This document shows, in pieces, positions 54,084 to 61,824 of a stretch of 64,000 nucleotides of DNA. The stretch lies in assembly GCF_009733535.1 (NCBI RefSeq), contig NZ_SMMI01000017.1:1-64000 (forward strand), in the 5' to 3' direction. The notes beneath the pieces were generated by a model. It made no database searches. It was given only the letters and a program-made list of their open reading frames with translations, and was not told where the DNA came from. The first letter of the stretch is position 1. Each line of letters starts with the position of its first letter. This stretch comes from Sphingobacterium endophyticum. Lineage in GTDB: Bacteria > Bacteroidota > Bacteroidia > Sphingobacteriales > Sphingobacteriaceae. The position numbers were made by a program, and so were the translations under genes.

Positions 54084-54800
54084 TTAATTGTAATACCCCT
54101 TACCTCGGATGTTTTCATGTTCTGGCAATAGTGTCGTTTGTTGTATGGTGTGCTGCATCGTGGCAAGTGCACACTGCCGTATTATACCGGCTACCCGTTT
54201 GTATCCCAGCAGATCATTGTTGTATGCGATTTCACAAGCCTCTTCAAACACATCCGGCTGGGTCTTACGCTGTAGATTAAGCAGTCCATCACAGGTTCGG
54301 AAAGCGAGCTCAGGTGTCTTTTCCATATCAAAGATCCGTTTGATCAGTCGGGTCAGTCCGGCAGATCGCTGTGCAGCTAGGCCGATGTAGTAGTCCGGAC
54401 TTCGTCTCATCTGATGTCCGTTATTGGAGGCAAAGTGCTCAAAACGGGTAGTGTATCCAGCACCGATTTCGCGAGGATGGGTTGCGATCTGTTTCCCTTC
54501 ACAATAGATGTTGACCAATGTCCGGGTATAGATGACCTGTGTTTTTTTACCGATATACTGAAAAGGCACAGAATAATATCTGTTATCTCTTGCAAGCAAA
54601 ACACAATTATTGGAGGCAACAACCACCTCCGCATAATATCGCTTTTCAAAGAGTTTCTCGGGCAGGGCTTTAAGTAAGTGCTTTTCATCTGCAAGAAACC
54701 GCTCTTGACGGCTGACAGGTTCCCGCTGCATTCGTGTCTGATTATGCTGACGTACCTTATCCATAATGGCTATATTGAGATCACCCAGGGAGAAGAACAA
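54084..54800 (-). pseudogene. istA: IS21 transposase IstA, C-terminal part only
   Basis: Codons from about PLRNQLFFSLGDLNIAIMDK (reaching upstream to about 54,830) to the end RGKGYYN. This is the C-terminal beta/helical domain of IstA (YSVPFQYIGKKTQVIYTRTL, RSPDYYIGLAAQRSAGLTRL). The N-terminal HTH and DDE catalytic domain are missing, so no active transposase. Lies 24 bases upstream of istB, the normal IS21 order. Confidence 0.8.
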
Positions 54801-54802
54801 CT

Positions 54803-55225
54803 GATTGCGTAAAGGACAAGCTCGCTGCTCCGATCCTGGTTACATTCCCCATCAATCGGAGTACGGTCAGCAATGAGGCGAGGGTCAACCTGGGCTTCTT
54901 TTCAAAGCTGATCAAAGAAACCAACCCTGAATTTGTCTATACCATCACCGGATATGCAGACAGGGGTACGGGGACACCGGCGATCAACGAGCGGTTGAGC
55001 AGGGAGCGAGCCGATGTGATCTACGATGTTCTGGTAAGGGAGTTCAAGGTGGATCCATCGCAGTTGAGGAAGTATCATAAAGGGGGTGTGGCCAATATGT
55101 ACTACGACGACCCACGTCTGAGTCGGGCAGTGATCACCGTTGCAGATATCCTGCTGAACCCTGTTGATGTCTCCCGGTTCGGGTACGATCTTTTCGCAGA
55201 GCAGATCCGATCTTGCAGAGCGTGA
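54803..55225 (+). pseudogene. OmpA-family peptidoglycan-binding domain, 5'-truncated
   Basis: Opens at the IS21 junction: KDKLAAPILVTFPINRSTVS, then TITGYADRGTGTPAINERLS, RERADVIYDVLVREF, RAVITVADILLNP, stop TGA at 55,223. The repeated G-Y-A-D-x-G-T-G-T and N-x-x-L-S-x-x-R-A motifs are those of OmpA C-terminal domains of Bacteroidota. Signal peptide and barrel are absent; the 5' end was removed by the IS-associated rearrangement. Higher GC than the region to its left. Confidence 0.65.
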
Positions 55226-55226
55226 A

Positions 55227-56990
55227 ATGCTGTTAAGGGATTTCGCTAACCTGAAGAGATCTGCAAACGATATGATCTTCCTTTCGGACAGGGTCGGTGA
55301 CCTACAGTCGGATGAAACTTGGAAGTTCATCCCCCAAGAAGATAGTATAAGGACGGACTCCACCCTGTTTTCCATCATGGTGGACAGCAGCTTCCGTGCA
55401 CTGCCCAAGGATACGCTTATCCGTGCCAAGGCAGGCCTTCTGGAAAGGATATTCAGGGCCAGGGCAGATACGCTGGTAGTGGATAAAGGGGAACATATCC
55501 TGAACTTCCAGCAGATCGAAATGCTGAGAAAAGGGGTTCGGGGAATCCTGAGCAGGGACCGAATGAGCTATGCCGGTCGGGTTTCGGGACTGAAAGGGAC
55601 CTTCGATTCCCTCAGGAAAAAGGAAAGGGACCTGATCAGGCTTAACTATCAGCTGCTTTCCAAGATGAAATCCGGTGTGGAGGATCTGAGGAAAATTGAA
55701 AGTGAGGCGAAACGGAAACTCTCCCTCAAAGAATCCAGGCTCCTCGGAGAAAAGACAGGTCTGTTTAGCCTGCTCCTTTCGATCTCCCTTATCCTGATGC
55801 TTGGAATGTTCGTCTTTCTACTTTATTTTCAGGTCAGGTCAACAGATTATGAAAGAAGGTTGGAGGAAAGGCGAAAAAGGGCCTCCAATATGGCTGAAGA
55901 GAAATCAACACTGCTGGCCAGTATCAGCCATGAAATCAGGACACCCCTGATTTCCCTGGAAGGGATGGTTGAGATGCTGAAAAGGGAACAGTCAAACGGT
56001 ATGACTCCGGGGTTTCTTGAATCAGTTTCGAACGATATTATGGCCTTAAGCCACACGGTCACGGACATCCTTAACCTGAACAGTATTGAGGCCGGGGCCC
56101 TGAAGGAGAGCCCCTCATTCTTTGCCCCGGGAAAACTGCTGAATGAAATTGTCCGTCTAAACAATACCCTGGCCATCAAAAAGGGAATCGGATTGAATTA
56201 TGTCCCGGGCTGTCCCGAGAATCTTGAGGTTATGGGAGATCCTTTTAGGACGAGGCAGATTTTACTTAACCTTGTTTCAAATGCCATTAAATATACCGAA
56301 GCGGGGAAGGTGACTGTTCTCTCGACCATAATAGAAGGGAAGAAAGGTCACGAACTCGAATTTGTTGTGAGGGATACGGGAATCGGGATCAGACCTGAAG
56401 ACCAATCGAGGGTGTTCGAGAAATACTTTATAGGAGAGAAGAGGAACGGTTCCCAGGGATTTGGGATAGGCATGTACATAAGTAGGGTGTTTGCAGAACA
56501 GATGAACGGAAAGCTAACCTTACAGAGCAGGTATGGTAAAGGAACGAAATTTACCCTTAAAATCCCGATAGATGCAATGGAAATGAGGCAGGTAAAGGGT
56601 ACGGTACCTACACTCAAGGACCTTGCAATTGACCTTCCAATAGTATTTATAGAGGACAATCCGATAAATCTGCTGTTCCTGGAGAGTTATTTCAGGGGAT
56701 TTCCTAACATATATATCTTCTGCAAATCCCTAGATGCCCTGGAATTCATATTTAGCAATCCCGTACATTCGGTGGTCACGGATATCCATATGGACAATAT
56801 GGACGGATGGACAGTTCTGAAAAAGATCAAGGAAGACCGCGATCTTCGCGAAATCCAGGTGATAGCCTATTCGGCCGATCCATACATAACCGAAAGGAAC
56901 AGCTCGTCCTCGCGGTTCTGTTTCGATGGTGTCCTTAACAAGCCATTTAAGGAAGAAGAGTTTGTTGCTCTGATCCTCAAATACAGATAA
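55227..56990 (+). CDS. Hybrid sensor histidine kinase/response regulator
   Basis: A 587-aa protein counted from ATG 55,227, two bases after the OmpA-fragment stop (a TTG at 55,164 in the same frame would overlap it). One membrane helix (SLLLSISLILMLGMFVFLLY) is near residue 180, preceded by a charged, probably periplasmic, helical part. Then a dimerization/phosphoacceptor helix ISHEIRTPLIS (His near 234), an ATP-binding domain (LLNLVSNAIKYTEAG, VRDTGIGIRPED, GFGIGMYIS) and a C-terminal receiver (IVFIEDNPINLLFL, phosphoacceptor Asp in TDIHMDNMDGW near 518). A two-membrane-pass sensor would be expected, so the N-terminus is probably truncated. AGG-rich codons and higher GC set it apart. Confidence 0.8.
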   Translation: MLLRDFANLKRSANDMIFLSDRVGDLQSDETWKFIPQEDSIRTDSTLFSIMVDSSFRALPKDTLIRAKAGLLERIFRARADTLVVDKGEHILNFQQIEMLRKGVRGILSRDRMSYAGRVSGLKGTFDSLRKKERDLIRLNYQLLSKMKSGVEDLRKIESEAKRKLSLKESRLLGEKTGLFSLLLSISLILMLGMFVFLLYFQVRSTDYERRLEERRKRASNMAEEKSTLLASISHEIRTPLISLEGMVEMLKREQSNGMTPGFLESVSNDIMALSHTVTDILNLNSIEAGALKESPSFFAPGKLLNEIVRLNNTLAIKKGIGLNYVPGCPENLEVMGDPFRTRQILLNLVSNAIKYTEAGKVTVLSTIIEGKKGHELEFVVRDTGIGIRPEDQSRVFEKYFIGEKRNGSQGFGIGMYISRVFAEQMNGKLTLQSRYGKGTKFTLKIPIDAMEMRQVKGTVPTLKDLAIDLPIVFIEDNPINLLFLESYFRGFPNIYIFCKSLDALEFIFSNPVHSVVTDIHMDNMDGWTVLKKIKEDRDLREIQVIAYSADPYITERNSSSSRFCFDGVLNKPFKEEEFVALILKYR

Positions 56991-57512
56991 GTAATATCCT
57001 GTATTAAGAAAGGATTGTTACAAGGTCATATTTACGCATTTCAGTAGGTGTTTCGGAAGGACCTTAGATATAACAACAGAATTCGGGGGGCTGATAGCGG
57101 ATGATCGGGATCAGAAGATCGAAAGGAAAGCATTTCATTGTGGGATATTGAATGATCATCAGGCCCAGAAAGCATAGGAAGAAGGATACCAACCCATTCC
57201 TGTTATAAGAAAAGTAACCGAGGAATGGTGCGGCGCAATTACCGGCACATCAAGGACGATATACAGCAAATCGTCAATAGTGAGATCCAAAGAATGATGG
57301 ATAATCCGAGACAGACGGGTTGATAGTGAAGAAACCGGAATGAATTTATTTGGTGATGATTAATATTGAAGACAAACATGAAAAAGATAAATATTGTCGG
57401 GCAGATTTGATTTATTTTTAATAACATGAATTTCACCCGTTCCGCGGCAAATATGTTTTGGTTTCGGCTGTTAATGTATGTATCCAATAAATTCGCTACC
57501 AGAAAAATAATT
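56991..57512. other. Gene-poor stretch with decayed coding fragments
   Basis: About 520 bases. Short readable pieces occur (for example GGLIADDRDQKIERKAFHCG near 57,090 and IKDDIQQIVNSEIQRMMDN near 57,250 on the plus strand) but no intact gene. They look like the decayed end of a small gene. The ankyrin gene starts at 57,513. Confidence 0.35.
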
Positions 57513-58054
57513 ATGGATTTTACAGACCTATTGAAGCTTATTTACGAAAATGATCTTCTGAACTTAGCAAGATTGAAATTAGATGGTATTGACTTTTGTA
57601 TGACTGAAAGATATGATAAAAGCAACTTACTAATAACATATGCAGGTTTTGGTTATGATCATAAATATCAACCCGAAGAATTAATAGATTTTCTTTTGGA
57701 TTGTGGAATGGACATCAACCAAAAAGCAAATAATAGAGGAAATGAACTAACTGCACTTCATAAAGCTGTCGCTATAAAAAATTACAGAATTGTTGCGCAT
57801 TTACTCAAAAGAGGTGAGCAAATGGACGTGCAGGAGATAAATGGAAACACGCCGTTGTGGACGGCTGTCATGAGCTTTCGTGGCAAAGAGGAGCATTTGA
57901 AAATAATAGAATTATTAATTTGCGAAAATGCATCATTGGACGTAAGGAATTTTCATCAAAGGCTGTCAGGGATGTGATAAATATGGTCGGTGGTGGAATC
58001 GATGCCGGGCTTAACAATAAGGAATGGGATTTGAGACATCTTCTAAAAGGGTAA
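57513..58054 (+). pseudogene. Ankyrin-repeat protein, frameshifted near the end
   Basis: ATG at 57,513 (the open frame upstream to 57,426 has no coding character). Ankyrin repeats: LLDCGMDINQKANNRGNELT, ALHKAVAIKNYRIVAHLLKR, VQEINGNTPLWTAVM, IIELLICENASLDVRNFHQ. At about 57,960 the frame changes; the other frame continues AVRDVINMVGGGIDAGLNNK and ends at 58,054. Small ankyrin genes beside RHS loci are often immunity proteins of polymorphic toxins. That role is inference. Confidence 0.65.
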
Positions 58055-58094
58055 TTCCAAAACGGAATTTCTTATTTCACAAATAAAAGTTATT

Positions 58095-58598
58095 ATGGGC
58101 GTATTTCTTTTTTCCACGTACGAATTAGATTCTACAGGTTCAGGAAAACATGATAAAATATTTAGAAAGGTATTGGATTACATTATCTATAGCTTGAATG
58201 ATGCAGAATGGCAGGAACAAGTTTCAAAAAAGGTTAGAACCAGTAGCGACAGCCATAGGATAATCAAGATTTACCTTAGGCTTTATAATAAATTGAGAGT
58301 AGAGCAAAATGTTCTTAAATCATATTCAAAATTTGTCACCAAAGATGAGTGTCTTATTGTTGACCCTATTTTTCTACTGGACAAGTATATTAATCTTGGG
58401 GAAGAAATCATTCGAAAGGAAATTTCGACTAATTTGTTGTCTTATTTGGAGGAAATATTATTTAAATATAAGGATAGATTTAAGGATTTTGACGTTTCTA
58501 ACTTTATTGATCCATTAAGATATAGAATGGAAGAAATTAAATCCAATCGGCTTTCTTATACGGGTAGTAATGAGCTATTAAATGACGATTTTGATTAA
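58095..58598 (+). CDS. Hypothetical protein, possibly an orphan immunity protein
   Basis: A 167-aa acidic, mostly helical protein (after MGVFLFSTYELDSTGSGKHD: FRKVLDYIIYSLNDAEWQEQ, LIVDPIFLLDKYINLGEEII). Intact, AT-rich, in the same direction as the ankyrin gene. I do not recognise the family. Small unrelated genes of this size near the 3' side of RHS clusters are commonly immunity genes. Confidence 0.55.
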   Translation: MGVFLFSTYELDSTGSGKHDKIFRKVLDYIIYSLNDAEWQEQVSKKVRTSSDSHRIIKIYLRLYNKLRVEQNVLKSYSKFVTKDECLIVDPIFLLDKYINLGEEIIRKEISTNLLSYLEEILFKYKDRFKDFDVSNFIDPLRYRMEEIKSNRLSYTGSNELLNDDFD

Positions 58599-58950
58599 AT
58601 TAATTAGATTGTTCAAAAAATGCGTCAGGTATGGTTCTGCTCTTGGCCGTTATCCTTAGGATCACTTTAATTCGGGATGAAAAAATAAATTTTAAGAGAT
58701 CGGTGCTGAAAAGCCCTTTCTTTCTGCTCTTTTGTCGATGGGTGCCGGTGGAGGTGTTTTTGTCAATGGTTATGCCGAATATGTTGTTTTGGAGAGACCT
58801 TGGTGCCGGCATGATTTGATCTTGGTTGATTGGTAGAAAAGGATCATTGTTTAGGTTTGGAACTGTTTTTTCTGACAGAACCATGAGAGCTTGATAAAAT
58901 AAACAGACGCACCAATCCAAGGTACGTCCGTTTATATAAAATTACAACAT
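58599..58950. other. Stretch without a recognisable gene
   Basis: Short overlapping frames on both strands, none with a recognisable motif (a fragment ALLSMGAGGGVFVNGYAEYV is readable near 58,730 on the plus strand). Probably decayed sequence between two remnants. Confidence 0.35.
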
Positions 58951-59213
58951 CTACTTCTTTGCCTGCATCTTATCTTTTAATTGTTTCATGTCTAAGCTTA
59001 TCTTTAGATCTACGATTTTTGTATAATGTTATGTTTGTGTGAGAGATTTGTGACCCAACATTTTCGAAACAGATTCGATGGGTACTTCCTTGGTAAGTGT
59101 TATTGTTGTTGCAAAGGTATGTATGCCGGGCAATATGGAAAGTTAATTTCTTTTGTGATTCCGCACAGGTCAGCAATCTCCTTTAAATAAGTATTCATTG
59201 GTGTCTTGATCTA
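58951..59213 (-). pseudogene. Tyrosine integrase relic, C-terminal end
   Basis: Readable in three shifted pieces on the minus strand: MNTYLKEIADLCGITK, KLTFHIARHT with the catalytic H-x-x-R, then FATTITLTKEVPIESVSKML, GHKSLTQT, and YTKIVDLKISLDMKQLKDKM to the TAG at 58,951. At least two frameshifts break it. It is a C-terminal fragment of a family different from the intact integrase at 42,623 and marks a former second integrative element. Confidence 0.7.
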
Positions 59214-59524
59214 TATAGATGGGGTGCAAGTCACCGAAAGATTCATTATTTTCAAAAAGGCAGGATATGGAGGGAACAGAAAAAGTATCTGTTAAAAAAG
59301 GTCTTATGAATTTTTATGTTCTTAAGCCCTTTTCTTTTGTCTATTTGAAAGCCTCTATCATTTGCTCCTTAAATAATCGATTCTCAAAGGGCTTACTACG
59401 TGGTTTTCAAAAATTTTTTAGCCGAAAATTTTTCAGGAGCACTTTTTAAGTGCCCTCATGTTAAAGGCGCAATTTTTTTTGCGCACAAAATAATTATTTA
59501 TGACAGTTCCGAAAGTTTTACATT
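59214..59524. other. Noncoding region with three hairpins
   Basis: TAAGCCCTTT (59,323-59,332) and AAAGGGCTTA (59,386-59,395) are perfect 10-base inverted repeats 53 bases apart. GCACTT-TTT-AAGTGC (59,439-59,453) and GCGCAA-TTTTTT-TTGCGC (59,467-59,484, with T8) follow. The last two are likely terminators for the tail-fibre-like gene on the minus strand. No gene. Confidence 0.55.
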
Positions 59525-60439
59525 TTAATCCTTATTCTTTTTTAGGCTATCAATTTCTTCTTTCATATTTTTTATCTCTTCGCCTTGATCTATTATATAT
59601 AAAGTTAATTCCTCTATTTTTTCGAGTAATTTACGATTCATTTCACCAAGATCTACACCATTTTTTTCGACTTCTATAGCTGATGGAATATTTGGGAGGT
59701 GATTGTTTTTAATTATAAAATCTTTTAATTCACCTAAGGGCTTTAATTTATAATCTTTAATAAAAACATAATCAGGCCACGTTCCAGCTTCAACTTTAAT
59801 TTCTTGAGCACGAATCTTCCCGTTTACATCCAAATTATAGGCAGGATTTCTAGTATTTATCCCAACAAATCCTGTTGGCAGAACTTTAATAGCTTGTTTT
59901 CCATTTGCTCCAGAATAAAGATTGCCGACTATTAAGTCCCAATCATTAGACATTGGAGCATAAGGTAAGAGCTCTTGTGAATTTCCCGTAATATTTAAGG
60001 AGCTAAAACTGACATGGGAATTAATGGATCTTACTTTAATTATCACTGGAATTACAGCTGAAACACCCATTGTATTGACAGCACGTACCCTTAATTTATG
60101 ATTAGAAGGGTTAATATCTATTGTAAAATTATAATTATTATTCCCATTGACATAAACATTATTATTAACTCTTCCAGCTTCACGCCATACGTTTGGACTG
60201 GCATGACTGGCAGAGGCAATGTGAGTCGCACTAGCCGCAACGCCTCCTCTAGTATATGCTATAGATATTTCATAATATCCGGATGATCCTGCGGCAAGAG
60301 GTGCTACTTGAAGAAATTCAACATAATCACCGATTGCATAATCGGCTGGAAATGTTACGGTTGTGGTGAAAATGTCGTTATTTTGCCCCTTAAGGATAAT
60401 AGAAAATGTAAAAAGGAAGAAAAAGGATAATAATTTCAT
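59525..60439 (-). CDS. Secreted tail-fibre-like protein with C-terminal coiled coil
   Basis: A 304-aa protein. Start MKLLSFFFLFTFSIILKGQN at 60,439 is a signal peptide; the longer frame to 60,613 is rejected. The body is beta-rich (FTTTVTFPADYAIGDYVEFL), followed by FVGINTRNPAYNLDVNGKIR and a conserved end AQEIKVEAGTWPDYVF, DYKLKPLGELKDFIIKNNHL, LPNIPSAIEVEKNGVDLGEM and a coiled coil. The C-terminal block is the tail-fibre/peptidase-S74-neighbour type common in Bacteroidota surface proteins. Paralogous to the protein at 61,105-61,815, but on the opposite strand. Confidence 0.72.
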   Translation of the reverse strand: MKLLSFFFLFTFSIILKGQNNDIFTTTVTFPADYAIGDYVEFLQVAPLAAGSSGYYEISIAYTRGGVAASATHIASASHASPNVWREAGRVNNNVYVNGNNNYNFTIDINPSNHKLRVRAVNTMGVSAVIPVIIKVRSINSHVSFSSLNITGNSQELLPYAPMSNDWDLIVGNLYSGANGKQAIKVLPTGFVGINTRNPAYNLDVNGKIRAQEIKVEAGTWPDYVFIKDYKLKPLGELKDFIIKNNHLPNIPSAIEVEKNGVDLGEMNRKLLEKIEELTLYIIDQGEEIKNMKEEIDSLKKNKD

Positions 60440-61104
60440 AATAAAGTTGTTGCTTTGGTATAATGCCAAATTAGTCATTTGTAAAATAAAGAAGTAATAA
60501 TGATTTATTTTTTTATGAGAAAGGTACTTCAATTTCAAAGCTGTCTGATTAGAGTTGTGAAAATATATTTTTTTTAATGATAGAGTAAGATTATACCGGG
60601 ATTTAAGTTGCATTGGTCATTATTGACATTGTTTCTTCTATTGATCTTGCCTAAATTGGGTGTTCGTTTTCTCTGGTCTGTATCATCGTAATTATCATTT
60701 TTAAAGTTAGAATAAAGATCAGAACCTGCTAGTATCTCTGTCCGATTGACTTTCACTTCACTTCCTGTGTTTATTTTTCAACTGATTAGTGGCGGTTCAA
60801 TAGAACTGTTCAGGATTTATCATAGGATAAACATCATTTTTATTTTTATCCGATCCAAGTGAATCGACCGACTTCTCCAATTAAGTCCTGTGTGTATTAA
60901 CCTTATTTTATTAAAAAAATATTAATTTTTAGAATGTTTTTCTATCTACAGTTAATTTGGAAGATTGATAAATTGTTGTCGTAAAAATTTTTTAAAATAA
61001 TTTTTATTTTATATTCTTTTGTAAATATATTTACCTCACAATGGTTAAGGGAATGCCATTGTACTAACCAATACGAATATTATTAACTTTAAATCAAACA
61101 AATT
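60440..61104. promoter_or_regulatory. Divergent promoter region of two tail-fibre-like genes
   Basis: 665 AT-rich bases without a gene, between two divergent paralogues. Promoters for both must lie here. The plus-strand gene is preceded by long A/T tracts (60,900-61,030) and a TTTTGTAAATATATTTACC segment near 61,017. No hairpin or known riboswitch pattern is evident. Confidence 0.4.
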
Positions 61105-61815
61105 ATGCTAAAGGCTGGCATTTTTACCCTATTTTTCGGTGCTATATTTTTAATTCCGGTCATTGTCTCCGCCCAGTCAACTTATCTTTCGATTCCTGAT
61201 ACCAGGGATATAGGGACAATTCCATTAGATTACGGTCGTAAATTAACCGCTCAATTTAAAAGGGGAACGTCCGTTGGATTCCCCACGAGTAATTATTATA
61301 CCGTATTAGGACTTAGGGGCTGGAGTGATGATAGTGCTGGTCCTGCCCATGAACTGGCATTCTCCTATCTTTCTGGCATTTCCTACCGAACTGGTACTAT
61401 AGCCTCTGGATGGTCTAGTTGGAGAAGGGTTCTTACCGAAAATCTTGCTGGAAACGTGGGTATCGGGACGGACAACCCTTTGGAGAGGCTATCGGTAAAT
61501 GGAAAGATTCGAGCACAGGAAATTAAAGTAGAAACCACAAATTGGCCAGATTATGTCTTTCATTCAGACTATAAACTTTTGAGTCTGGAAGATATCGAAC
61601 ATTTCATAAATACCAACGGGCATCTACCGGAGATACCAACTGCCGGGGAAATAGAGTCGGAAGGCGTATCCTTGGGTGAAATGAACAAGGTACTACTGAA
61701 AAAAATAGAAGAACTAACCCTCCTTCTGATTGAGAACAATAAGGAACTGAAGAGGCAGAATCATGAAATTGAGAAATTGAAGGAAAACGATAGGAAAGTC
61801 TTCGATTCTAATTAG
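61105..61815 (+). CDS. Secreted tail-fibre-like protein upstream of the RHS gene
   Basis: A 236-aa protein with signal peptide (FTLFFGAIFLIPVIVSAQ) and a short beta domain (IPLDYGRKLTAQFKRGTSVG, ASGWSSWRRVLTE), then GNVGIGTDNPLERLSVNGKI and the conserved end AQEIKVETTNWPDYVFHSDY, HLPEIPTAGEIESEGVSLGE, and a C-terminal coiled coil. Nine bases separate it from the RHS gene, so they are one operon; in Bacteroidota such proteins commonly precede RHS toxins and may help their display or export. Confidence 0.75.
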   Translation: MLKAGIFTLFFGAIFLIPVIVSAQSTYLSIPDTRDIGTIPLDYGRKLTAQFKRGTSVGFPTSNYYTVLGLRGWSDDSAGPAHELAFSYLSGISYRTGTIASGWSSWRRVLTENLAGNVGIGTDNPLERLSVNGKIRAQEIKVETTNWPDYVFHSDYKLLSLEDIEHFINTNGHLPEIPTAGEIESEGVSLGEMNKVLLKKIEELTLLLIENNKELKRQNHEIEKLKENDRKVFDSN

Positions 61816-61824
61816 GAAATAGCA

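Larger units (their letters stand above)
53255..54840 (-). mobile_element. IS21-family element, degraded
   Basis: Holds istB and the C-terminal end of istA on the minus strand. The left end has repeated GGCATATGACTGG / GGTGCATATCTCCGG words (about 53,262-53,297) typical of IS21 termini. The right end is lost: istA is cut near 54,820-54,840 where an OmpA-like fragment begins. So this is a relic and cannot transpose by itself. Exact ends are approximate. Confidence 0.7.

Noticed and set aside
59219..59449. A 76-aa plus-strand open frame
   Set aside because: Passes through inverted repeats, no motif, no ribosome-binding context.
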